From an uncultured Clostridium sp. (GTDB lineage: Bacteria > Bacillota > Clostridia > TANB77 > CAG-508), in NCBI GenBank assembly GCA_946497585.1, contig CAMMLF010000117.1, positions 1 to 5,209 of the forward strand: a stretch of 5,209 bases of DNA, in the 5' to 3' direction. Positions 1 to 5,156 of the stretch are shown here, in pieces. The notes under the pieces were generated by a model, which did no database searches, was not told the origin of the DNA, and saw only the letters and a program-made list of their open reading frames with translations. Both the position numbers and the translations under genes were made by a program. How positions within the stretch are numbered: the first letter of the stretch is position 1; each line of letters opens with the position of its first letter.

Positions 1-2
1 AA

Positions 3-86
3 TTAAATATGACAAGTTCTGAACTTTTAAGATATGATAAAGAACATAAAACTACATTTAATAGAGTTGATCAAAAAAAGAAATAA
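3..86 (+). CDS. C-terminal end of an unidentified plus-strand protein (partial)
   Basis: An open frame enters from the left edge and ends at TAA (84-86), giving 27 visible residues that end in DQKKK. The visible part contains LNMTSSELLRY and is hydrophilic, with a lysine-rich end. The run 'LNMTSSELLR' is loosely like the turn region of ribbon-helix-helix proteins, but this is too short to identify a family, and an M at position 9 means it could in principle be a tiny ORF rather than a tail. It points toward the minus-strand operon, so the two units converge, and its stop codon lies inside the hairpin at 73-116. That placement is what supports it being a real gene end. The function is unknown. 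Confidence 0.45.
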   Translation, partial: LNMTSSELLRYDKEHKTTFNRVDQKKK

Positions 87-116
87 CAACCAAATAAAAT
101 TGCTATTTCTTTTTTT
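73..116. terminator. AT-rich bidirectional terminator-like hairpin between convergent genes
   Basis: A perfect 13-bp inverted repeat pairs 73-85 with 104-116 around an 18-nt loop. The core is AGAAATA/TATTTCT with a single G-C pair, and the outer six pairs are A-T only. Reading plus, the 3' arm runs into eight T residues (110-117). Reading minus, the 3' arm supplies seven T residues (79-73). It starts 4 nt after the stop of the last minus-strand gene and contains the stop of the left plus-strand frame, so it fits a shared terminator. The stem is weak because it is nearly all A-T. Confidence 0.5.
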
Positions 117-120
117 TAAA

Positions 121-762
121 TTATATTTTTTCTTTTTTCGCTATTAGTAAAATAATGAACAACATTACTATATTTACAATTACTAGTTTTATAAAAATCG
201 GCATTGAAAGACTACCATCTGTTATTGGCAACAAATACATAAAGTTAGATGAAGTGAGAAAACCAAATGAAATGAGAGAATAATATCCGAAAGCAGATAA
301 ATACCCAACTATTGAATTCCTACTTATTTCAGACATTAATAAACCCAGTAATCCCCAAAAATAAGCGAGAAATGTAGTAGCAATTACAAAACTCCAAAAT
401 GGGAACTCACTATTTAATTTTTGCATTATAATCGCATAAATCACAATCATTAGAAAAACTATTATAAATGCAACTATAAGGCGAGTAATAACTGTTAATA
501 TATACGATATTTTTTTTCCAAATATAATTTCTCTAATTTCTGTATTATGCTCATTTTTGGTAATCGGAATAATCATAGTAATTCCAATTAGTGATACAAA
601 TAATTCTAAACACTCTGCTGATAATACTACGGTTAAATTTCCAACACTTCTAACAATAGGAATGGCTAGCAATAATATTATTGATAAAACAATATTACTT
701 TTTAAAGATAAGCAAATATTTTTCTTTAAGAATATACCATAATTTTGTAAATTTGTATTCAA
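121..762 (-). CDS. Small ABC-2-type transporter permease (six membrane helices, no outer domain)
   Basis: This 213-residue protein is almost entirely membrane. Hydrophobic segments lie near residues 23-37, 47-66, 86-112, 122-143, 150-170 and 188-208, and the protein ends in a basic KKEKI tail. It is probably the second membrane subunit of the transporter whose ATPase and large permease are encoded just upstream. Family assignment rests on topology and position rather than on a diagnostic motif. The start is TTG: an in-frame TAA lies only 3 nt upstream (768-766), no in-frame ATG exists before residue 63, and an AAGGAAAG-like ribosome binding site ends 7 nt before the TTG. The gene begins inside the end of the large permease gene (68-nt overlap), which suggests translational coupling and matched amounts of the two subunits. 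It is the last gene of the operon. Confidence 0.8.
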   Translation of the reverse strand: MNTNLQNYGIFLKKNICLSLKSNIVLSIILLLAIPIVRSVGNLTVVLSAECLELFVSLIGITMIIPITKNEHNTEIREIIFGKKISYILTVITRLIVAFIIVFLMIVIYAIIMQKLNSEFPFWSFVIATTFLAYFWGLLGLLMSEISRNSIVGYLSAFGYYSLISFGFLTSSNFMYLLPITDGSLSMPIFIKLVIVNIVMLFIILLIAKKEKI

Positions 763-2056
763 TATTTAACTTTCCTTTTCTTTTCATACTATAAATAATA
801 GAAGATAAAATAATTAATATTATTGCTAATCCAAATAATAACCCTCTGTTCAACCAAATGGTTTCTAAATTATTAGATATTGCACTACTATTTCCTAATG
901 TATTATGTCTGATAATTAATGTAGAAAGAGAGTTTTCGCCAACTAGAACATTTCTTCTATCAATAAACCACCAAATTATTTGAATTATTATGGCTATTGG
1001 CAAACCAGATAAAATAGTAAAAAATGTTCCAATAGCAGATACTATCATTGTTGTTGGAAGTAACCACCATAAAATATATTTTATAAATGCAAAATTATCA
1101 ATTACTATTCCAGTATTTTTTGAATATTCCATCAAAGGAATTAAAGATTCAAAACTAAATAGGATGATTGGCAATAACACTGCTGTTAAAATAGCCAAAT
1201 ATCTTACAAATACTAATTTAAAAGAAGAAATTTTTTTACAGTAAATAAATTCGTTCATTTTATTTTTTCTATCTTTTAACCAAAGAACTACTGCAATAAA
1301 TACGGGATATAAGCCTACAATTAAACCCATATAATCGCAAAATAATCTTGCAAATGATGTACTTACTTTATCAGTTTCTACATTTTGCTCATATTCAGCA
1401 ACTGCATCTTCATAAGTCATCTCTACATTACCATAATACTGAATGAGCATATTTAATTCAAAATATGACTTTCCACCAAGAATACCATCTACTTCTTCCA
1501 TTAATTCTTTAAATTGTTCGTATGATACTTGGGATTCAAAAAGATAATCTGATTCTTGGTCATTATCTAAAATATATTCGCCATTATCCCCAACTGATAC
1601 ATTAGCATTAGGATGAAATATATTGCCATTTACTGACGGAAAGTAATTATCGGGCAAATTATGTAATGTCTCCTCATCTAGTCCAGTAATTTCCATTAAT
1701 ATTTCAAGAATTCTATTTTGATCCTCATCACTTAAAACTACTTCCTTATAATAGCCAAACGGATAAGTTGGATAACTATTACTTTCATATTGCATTAATA
1801 ATAAATCTACTGCTCCAACCATAATGCCTTCTTCATTTTCCGATGGCATAGTACCGTAAGAATCTTGTCCTTCTTCTGGCTTTTGTAATATGGAATCACT
1901 AAAAATTGATGTATCATTATTACTATTTGCCAATTCTATTTGTTCTTCTGTTACACCTCTAAAATTATTACTCCAACTAAATATTAAAAGTGCTAAAAAT
2001 ATAACATATACAACACTAAAACATATTTTCTTTAATTCTTTTAGATATAATTTCAT
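695..2056 (-). CDS. Large ABC-2-type transporter permease with acidic extracytoplasmic domain
   Basis: This 453-residue protein has one N-terminal membrane helix (about 9-27), a long hydrophilic region (28-235), then five helices (about 238-260, 281-303, 323-347, 350-366, 404-423) and a basic cytoplasmic tail. The TM1-outer domain-TM2-6 order is that of ABC-2 exporters with an outer domain inserted after the first helix. The outer region is strongly acidic (about 43 D/E against 7 K/R by eye) and could bind a cationic ligand or substrate, but that is inference. The start chosen is ATG at 2056, 1 nt after the ATPase stop, preceded by a weak GAAAGTGAG ribosome binding site. The open frame extends to an ATG at 2095, but that would add 13 polar residues overlapping the ATPase gene without a good binding site. 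The outer domain is not recognised as a named family. Confidence 0.85.
   Translation of the reverse strand: MKLYLKELKKICFSVVYVIFLALLIFSWSNNFRGVTEEQIELANSNNDTSIFSDSILQKPEEGQDSYGTMPSENEEGIMVGAVDLLLMQYESNSYPTYPFGYYKEVVLSDEDQNRILEILMEITGLDEETLHNLPDNYFPSVNGNIFHPNANVSVGDNGEYILDNDQESDYLFESQVSYEQFKELMEEVDGILGGKSYFELNMLIQYYGNVEMTYEDAVAEYEQNVETDKVSTSFARLFCDYMGLIVGLYPVFIAVVLWLKDRKNKMNEFIYCKKISSFKLVFVRYLAILTAVLLPIILFSFESLIPLMEYSKNTGIVIDNFAFIKYILWWLLPTTMIVSAIGTFFTILSGLPIAIIIQIIWWFIDRRNVLVGENSLSTLIIRHNTLGNSSAISNNLETIWLNRGLLFGLAIILIILSSIIYSMKRKGKLNIEYKFTKLWYILKEKYLLIFKK
770..776 (-). promoter_or_regulatory. Ribosome binding site deciding the TTG start of the small permease
   Basis: Read on the minus strand this is AGGAAAG, lying within the coding sequence of the large permease. 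It sits 7 nt before the TTG at 762-760. With an in-frame stop at 768-766 between the site and the TTG, no longer product is possible, so this site supports the TTG as the true start. Confidence 0.6.
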
Positions 2057-2057
2057 A

Positions 2058-2924
2058 TTATTTTTTCTCACTTTCCAAGATATACATATAGCCATCTTCG
2101 ATAGTCGGAGTTACTACTGTATGTTTTTCTTTTGGTGTTATTAATGATACGATTCTACACTTTATTTTATTATCTTCTTGAATCATATTAATCACTTTGT
2201 ACTTTTCTTTGATTTTATTTATTTTTTCTTTTTCCACTTCAATTATAAAAACTTTGTTTTGGGCTTTTTCTTTTAACTTTTTTGCATTTCCACTAAATAA
2301 AACTTTGCCCTCGTGAAGAATTGCAAGATTATTACAAGTAGTTTCTATATCACTCACAATATGAGTTGATAATAATACTATCCTTGAATTAGCAAGTTCA
2401 GTCAAAAGATTATGAAAACGAATTCTTTCTTCAGGATCTAACCCAACAGTAGGCTCATCGACAATTAAAACTTTAGGATCATTTAATAATGCTTGTGCAA
2501 TACCTAATCTTCTTTTCATGCCACCAGAAAGATGTTTAAAAGTTGTATTTCTTTCTTTGGTCAAATTTACTTGTTCCAATATTTTTTTAATTTTTACTTT
2601 TCTTTCTTTAGTAGAAATTCCAGACAATATACCTAAATAGTCTAATGCATCATAAACTGTTTGATTTGGATAAAATGAAAACTCTTGTGGTAAATACCCA
2701 ATTATATTTCTTATCTCTTTTGTTTTTTCGATACTTATATCACATATAGTTATTTCGCCAGCATCCTTTTCTAATAAAGTTGCTAGAATTCTCATTAATG
2801 TAGTTTTACCAGCACCATTTTTTCCTAACAATCCATACATTCCTTTAGTGATATTTAAAGATACATTATCTAAAACCGTTTTTTTACCATATTTCTTGGT
2901 CAATTTATCAATTACTATTTCCAA
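2058..2924 (-). CDS. ABC transporter ATP-binding protein (drug/peptide-export type)
   Basis: This cytoplasmic ATPase of 288 residues should power the two downstream permeases. All the ABC motifs are intact: A-loop Tyr12, Walker A GKNGAGKT (34-41, Lys40), Q-loop Gln80 in LPQEF, signature LSGGM (132-136), Walker B VLIVDEPT (152-159, catalytic Glu157), D-loop GLD (161-163) and switch His188. The sequence style (GMYGLLGKNGAGKTTLMRIL, LSGGMKRRLGIAQAL, VDEPTVGLDPEER) is that of the drug-resistance-like exporter ATPases found beside ABC-2 permeases. A C-terminal extension of about 70 residues ends in the EDGYMYIL motif common in that group. The start is TTG, placed 8 nt after a near-perfect AAGGAGG, and there is no in-frame ATG nearby. 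The gene has its own candidate promoter in the gap after the kinase gene and is followed after 1 nt by the large permease. Confidence 0.95.
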   Translation of the reverse strand: MEIVIDKLTKKYGKKTVLDNVSLNITKGMYGLLGKNGAGKTTLMRILATLLEKDAGEITICDISIEKTKEIRNIIGYLPQEFSFYPNQTVYDALDYLGILSGISTKERKVKIKKILEQVNLTKERNTTFKHLSGGMKRRLGIAQALLNDPKVLIVDEPTVGLDPEERIRFHNLLTELANSRIVLLSTHIVSDIETTCNNLAILHEGKVLFSGNAKKLKEKAQNKVFIIEVEKEKINKIKEKYKVINMIQEDNKIKCRIVSLITPKEKHTVVTPTIEDGYMYILESEKK

Positions 2925-2932
2925 AAAAATAA

Positions 2933-2939
2933 CCTCCTT
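2933..2939 (-). promoter_or_regulatory. Strong ribosome binding site for the ATPase TTG start
   Basis: AAGGAGG on the minus strand, followed by an 8-nt spacer (TTATTTTT) and TTG at 2924-2922. It is the strongest binding site in the window and fixes this TTG as the start. A strong site paired with a weak start codon is a typical way to set a moderate translation rate. Confidence 0.8.
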
Positions 2940-2953
2940 ATCTAATTGATAAG
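2937..2953 (-). repeat. Inverted repeat abutting the ATPase ribosome binding site
   Basis: On the minus strand CTTATC and GATAAG form a perfect 6-bp inverted repeat with a 5-nt spacer. Its promoter-distal arm shares bases with the first part of AAGGAGG. It could be a weak RNA hairpin affecting translation or a DNA operator. If transcription starts near 2950, as the TATAAT position predicts, the first few bases of the repeat would not be in the RNA, which favours DNA over RNA function or mere chance. Confidence 0.3.
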
Positions 2954-2956
2954 AAG

Positions 2957-2988
2957 ATTATAAATAATAAAAGTCAAAATCTAGTCAA
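2957..2988 (-). promoter_or_regulatory. Candidate activator-dependent promoter of the transporter operon with tandem TTGACT boxes
   Basis: Read on the minus strand the layout is TTGACT (2988-2983), 5 nt, TTGACT (2977-2972), 9 nt, TATAAT (2962-2957). The two boxes repeat at 11 bp, about one helical turn. Neither is at a usable -35 distance: the gaps to the -10 are 20 and 9 nt, and there is no TGn extension. OmpR/PhoB-family regulators bind such direct repeats in place of the -35. The same box and spacing occur before the response regulator gene, so that protein is the likely binder. The predicted start is near 2950, giving a leader of about 26 nt. No terminator separates this from the kinase gene, so read-through from upstream is also likely. 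Confidence 0.6.
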
Positions 2989-2992
2989 ATAT

Positions 2993-4183
2993 TCAAAGTT
3001 TTTTAATTTTTACTAAAACTAGTGCACCTTTATCTTTAGAGTTTTTAAATTTTATAGATCCATTATGTTTTTCACATAAGATTTTACTAATTGTTAAACC
3101 TATGCCAAATAAACCACTATTTGATTTAGATGTATAAAATAGTTCGGTAGCATTTTTAAGATCTTCTTCTGAAAAGCCTTTGCCATCATCTATAATTTTA
3201 AACTCTAAAAAATCATTGTTTTCAGAAATATATACTTTTATGTCGCTTGTTGCAAACCTAAAGGCATTATCTAAAATATTTTCTAGTATGCGAAAAACTA
3301 CTTGTTTGTCGATTATCATTTCATCACTGTACAAAGAATCAAATATAAATAGATTTTTATTTTTATTTTTTGCAATAATATTAAATTCACTTTTAAAATG
3401 TTGTAGAAAATCTCTAGTTTTTTCTGTCATTGGATTTAATTCTATATTATCTATTTTTTGTATATCTTGAATACAAGAAACATAATTTTCTAATCTGTTT
3501 ATAGCCTCGTTGATATTATCTATTGTTGTGTAAATTGTTTTTGGTGGTATTTTTCCATCTTTCAAATATATTGTTAAATATTCTAAATATCCTTTTATAA
3601 CAGTAATAGGAGTTCTTAAATCGTGAGAAATAGAAGAAGTTAATGCCTTTCTTTCGTTTAGCATATTCCACATTTTTTGATTATTACTATAAAGTTCTTG
3701 CCTTACTAAATTTAAGGAGTTACACAATTTTCCTAATTCATCTTCCGATTCATAATTAATTGTAAAATCCAAATCATAATTTAAAAGGTGATCAATTCCT
3801 TTAGTCAATTCTTGAATAGGCTTATTTAATTTTAATTTATAATAAATATATACAGAAATAAAAACTCCAACGATTATGTATATGCATGGCAACAATATAA
3901 TCAGGATAGAATAAATATTGTATTTCAATTCTTTATCTGGTGTGAGTTCACTAAAAGTATATTGATATGGTTCCAAAATATAGGTGTTATTATCATAAGT
4001 TGTTTCAAGTTTATAATTAGATATTTCAAGAGTTCTGCTATCCAATATGTCTTGTCTACCGTTTGCTAAAAAAAGAACAGTTACTGAAGTTAAAAGTGTA
4101 ATAGTAGCAATTATAAAAGTTAGTAATAACCATAAAGTCTTTCTTAATGACAAATTGTGTATTTTGTTTTTTATCTTTTCCAC
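2993..4183 (-). CDS. Membrane sensor histidine kinase (HAMP, HisKA, HATPase)
   Basis: This 396-residue kinase is the likely partner of the response regulator encoded just upstream. Order of parts: helix about 17-39, a short extracytoplasmic loop about 40-88 rich in Tyr and Asp/Glu, helix about 89-115, HAMP about 116-168 (Pro122 near its start), HisKA with phospho-acceptor His187 in ISHDLRTP, and a HATPase domain with N-box ENILDNA (301-307), G1 box DDGKGF (332-337), Phe349 and G2 box GLFGIGL (357-363). All catalytic motifs look intact. The loop of about 48 residues is too small for a classical ligand-binding domain, so sensing through the membrane interface or a membrane partner is plausible. 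The start is GTG at 4183, with GGAG 10 nt upstream, overlapping the regulator gene by 13 nt. It ends in TGA just before the transporter promoter. Confidence 0.95.
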   Translation of the reverse strand: MEKIKNKIHNLSLRKTLWLLLTFIIATITLLTSVTVLFLANGRQDILDSRTLEISNYKLETTYDNNTYILEPYQYTFSELTPDKELKYNIYSILIILLPCIYIIVGVFISVYIYYKLKLNKPIQELTKGIDHLLNYDLDFTINYESEDELGKLCNSLNLVRQELYSNNQKMWNMLNERKALTSSISHDLRTPITVIKGYLEYLTIYLKDGKIPPKTIYTTIDNINEAINRLENYVSCIQDIQKIDNIELNPMTEKTRDFLQHFKSEFNIIAKNKNKNLFIFDSLYSDEMIIDKQVVFRILENILDNAFRFATSDIKVYISENNDFLEFKIIDDGKGFSEEDLKNATELFYTSKSNSGLFGIGLTISKILCEKHNGSIKFKNSKDKGALVLVKIKKL

Positions 4184-4842
4184 TTATAACCAACTCCATA
4201 GACAGTTTCTAAATATACTGTATCTGAATATTCTGACAGTTTCAGTCTGATTTTACGAATATGTTCTTTTACAACATTACTATCGCCATCAGCATCATAT
4301 CCCCATACTAACTCGTATATTTTTTCTTTATCAAAAATTTGTCCAGAATTCATTGATAACAATTTAATTATTTCAAATTCTTTTTTGGAAAAATCTAATA
4401 AATTATCATTTATATAAACCTCATATTTATCATAATTAATTATTAATTCATCAGAGAATTTTCTTTTTGTTTTATTATGAGACCTATTTTCTCTTCTTAA
4501 ATGGGCTTCTACTCTAGCAAACAATTCATTAATAGAAAATGGCTTTGTTATATAATCATCTCCACCAACCATAAAACCGTTAATTTTATCATTTTCTGAT
4601 ACTTTGGCAGTTAGAAATATAATAGGGCAAGAAATATGTTGCCTTACTTTGATACAAAAATCTAAACCTGATATTTCTGGCATATTTATATCTAATAAAA
4701 TTAAGTCTGGTTCATTTGTTAGCAACTCTAAAGCATCTTTGGCATTGCTTGCAGTAAAAACAGTATACTGTTTTGTTTCAAAATGCAATTTTAACATATC
4801 TAATATAGATTTTTCATCATCAATAATTAAAATTTTCGCCAT
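4171..4842 (-). CDS. OmpR/PhoB-family response regulator
   Basis: This 223-residue DNA-binding regulator has an N-terminal receiver domain with acidic pair Asp8-Asp9, phospho-acceptor Asp51 in LLDINMP, Thr78 in LTAK and Lys100 in KPF. A linker at about 118-130 leads to a winged-helix domain (about 131-223) ending in ETVYGVGYKWKR, the usual end of this family. It should be phosphorylated by the kinase encoded next and bind direct repeats near promoters. The start chosen is ATG at 4842, with GGGTGAT just before it. A TTG at 4854 would add four residues, but it lies at or upstream of the predicted transcription start (about 4852), so it is unlikely. The promoter ahead carries the same TTGACT box as the transporter promoter, which suggests autoregulation. 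Confidence 0.95.
   Translation of the reverse strand: MAKILIIDDEKSILDMLKLHFETKQYTVFTASNAKDALELLTNEPDLILLDINMPEISGLDFCIKVRQHISCPIIFLTAKVSENDKINGFMVGGDDYITKPFSINELFARVEAHLRRENRSHNKTKRKFSDELIINYDKYEVYINDNLLDFSKKEFEIIKLLSMNSGQIFDKEKIYELVWGYDADGDSNVVKEHIRKIRLKLSEYSDTVYLETVYGVGYKWKR
4194..4197 (-). promoter_or_regulatory. Ribosome binding site supporting the GTG start of the kinase
   Basis: GGAG on the minus strand, inside the last codons of the regulator gene and 10 nt before GTG at 4183-4181. No in-frame ATG exists in the first 170 codons of the kinase, and a start here keeps the first membrane helix complete. The 13-nt gene overlap suggests coupled translation of regulator and kinase. Confidence 0.55.
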
Positions 4843-4858
4843 TAAATCACCCAAGTAT

Positions 4859-4890
4859 ATTATAGAATAAAAAAGTCAAGAAAAAAACAA
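4859..4890 (-). promoter_or_regulatory. Candidate promoter of the regulator-kinase operon with a TTGACT box
   Basis: On the minus strand: TTGTTT (4890-4885), 5 nt, TTGACT (4879-4874), 9 nt (TTTTTATTC), TATAAT (4864-4859). The box, its 9-nt distance to the -10 and the 11-bp period match the transporter promoter at 2957-2988, except that the upstream box is degraded here. There is no normal -35 at 16-18 nt. The predicted start is near 4852, so the leader is only about 10 nt and begins with the GGGTGAT ribosome binding sequence. The AT-rich DNA above it (4891-4920) could act as an UP element. Confidence 0.6.
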
Positions 4891-4925
4891 TATTACTAAA
4901 AAAGTTAATTAAATTTCTAACAAAT

Positions 4926-4953
4926 AAAAAAGCGAATCTTATATAAAGATCCG
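4926..4953 (-). terminator. Intrinsic terminator after the small cysteine-containing ORF
   Basis: On the minus strand CGGATCTT (4953-4946) pairs with AAGATTCG (4940-4933) across a 5-nt loop. This gives 8 bp with one G-T wobble, followed by C and six T residues (4931-4926). It is the clearest terminator in the window. It lies 12 nt after the stop of the 46-codon ORF and about 35 nt before the regulator promoter, so it closes the short transcript and insulates the two-component operon from it. Confidence 0.75.
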
Positions 4954-4965
4954 ACTGGTTATTAA

Positions 4966-5106
4966 TTATTTACCACACATTTTATCTAAATCAGTATCAT
5001 ATAGTTCTGATAATAAAATTAATCTATCAATAGGAATTTTAATAATACCTTTAAAGTATCTTTGACAACTAGCACGAGTGCATTTCAAATAAGTACCACA
5101 TTTCAT
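4966..5106 (-). CDS. Unrecognised 46-residue protein with four cysteines
   Basis: ATG at 5106 to TAA at 4968-4966 encodes 46 residues beginning MKCGTYLKCTRASCQRYFKG. Cysteines are at 3, 9, 14 and 44. The first half is basic (pI clearly high by eye). The second half (about 24-42) could form an amphipathic helix, IPIDRLILLSELYDTDLDKM. The spacing C-X5-C-X4-C...C is compatible with a small metal-binding fold, but no family is recognised. Evidence that it is real comes from its setting: an extended -10 just upstream and a good terminator 12 nt downstream enclose almost exactly this ORF. It has no ribosome binding site, and the predicted transcript start is at or within a base or two of the ATG, so it may be translated without a leader. 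Alternatively, the unit of about 180 nt is a small RNA and the ORF is incidental. Confidence 0.5.
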   Translation of the reverse strand: MKCGTYLKCTRASCQRYFKGIIKIPIDRLILLSELYDTDLDKMCGK

Positions 5107-5111
5107 TAATA

Positions 5112-5120
5112 ATTATACCA
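5112..5120 (-). promoter_or_regulatory. Extended -10 promoter of the small ORF
   Basis: On the minus strand TGGTATAAT is a perfect extended -10 (TGn plus TATAAT). No good -35 stands 16-18 nt upstream, which is tolerable with a TGn extension. The predicted start is near 5105, which coincides with the ATG of the small ORF. Confidence 0.6.
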
Positions 5121-5156
5121 TGTTTTAATATTCACTTATCTTACAATACTGTAATA

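Noticed and set aside
557..1244. Plus-strand open frames at 557-742 and 990-1244, and similar ones opposite the kinase and regulator genes
   Set aside because: They lie fully opposite well-supported minus-strand genes, show no domain pattern and have no separate promoter or spacing. They are reading-frame shadows.
2057..2095. Longer start for the large permease at ATG 2095
   Set aside because: It adds 13 polar residues that overlap the ATPase gene and lacks a convincing ribosome binding site. ATG 2056 sits 1 nt after the ATPase stop and puts the membrane helix close to the N-terminus as usual.
121..2924. A Bce-type bacitracin transporter (BceAB)
   Set aside because: Those have a single permease of about ten helices with an FtsX-like core and the large outer domain late in the chain. 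Here there are two ABC-2-like permeases, with the outer domain after the first helix.
121..4842. Mycoplasma-type code with TGA read as tryptophan
   Set aside because: All domains are complete with TGG for tryptophan, no in-frame TGA interrupts a motif, and the kinase ends sensibly at TGA with only a few codons before another stop.
4843..4854. TTG 4854 as start of the response regulator
   Set aside because: It would lie at or before the predicted transcription start. The receiver domain starts naturally at MAKILIIDDE from ATG 4842, with GGGTGAT directly upstream.
5062..5067. Plus-strand TTGACA as a possible -35 box
   Set aside because: No TATAAT-like hexamer follows at 16-18 nt, it lies inside the small minus-strand ORF, and no plus-strand gene follows before the window ends.
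5141..5154. Inverted repeat TTACA-ATAC-TGTAA as a terminator after the right-edge gene
   Set aside because: The stem is only 5 bp of mostly A-T and no T-run follows on the minus strand. It could be a small operator, but nothing else supports that.
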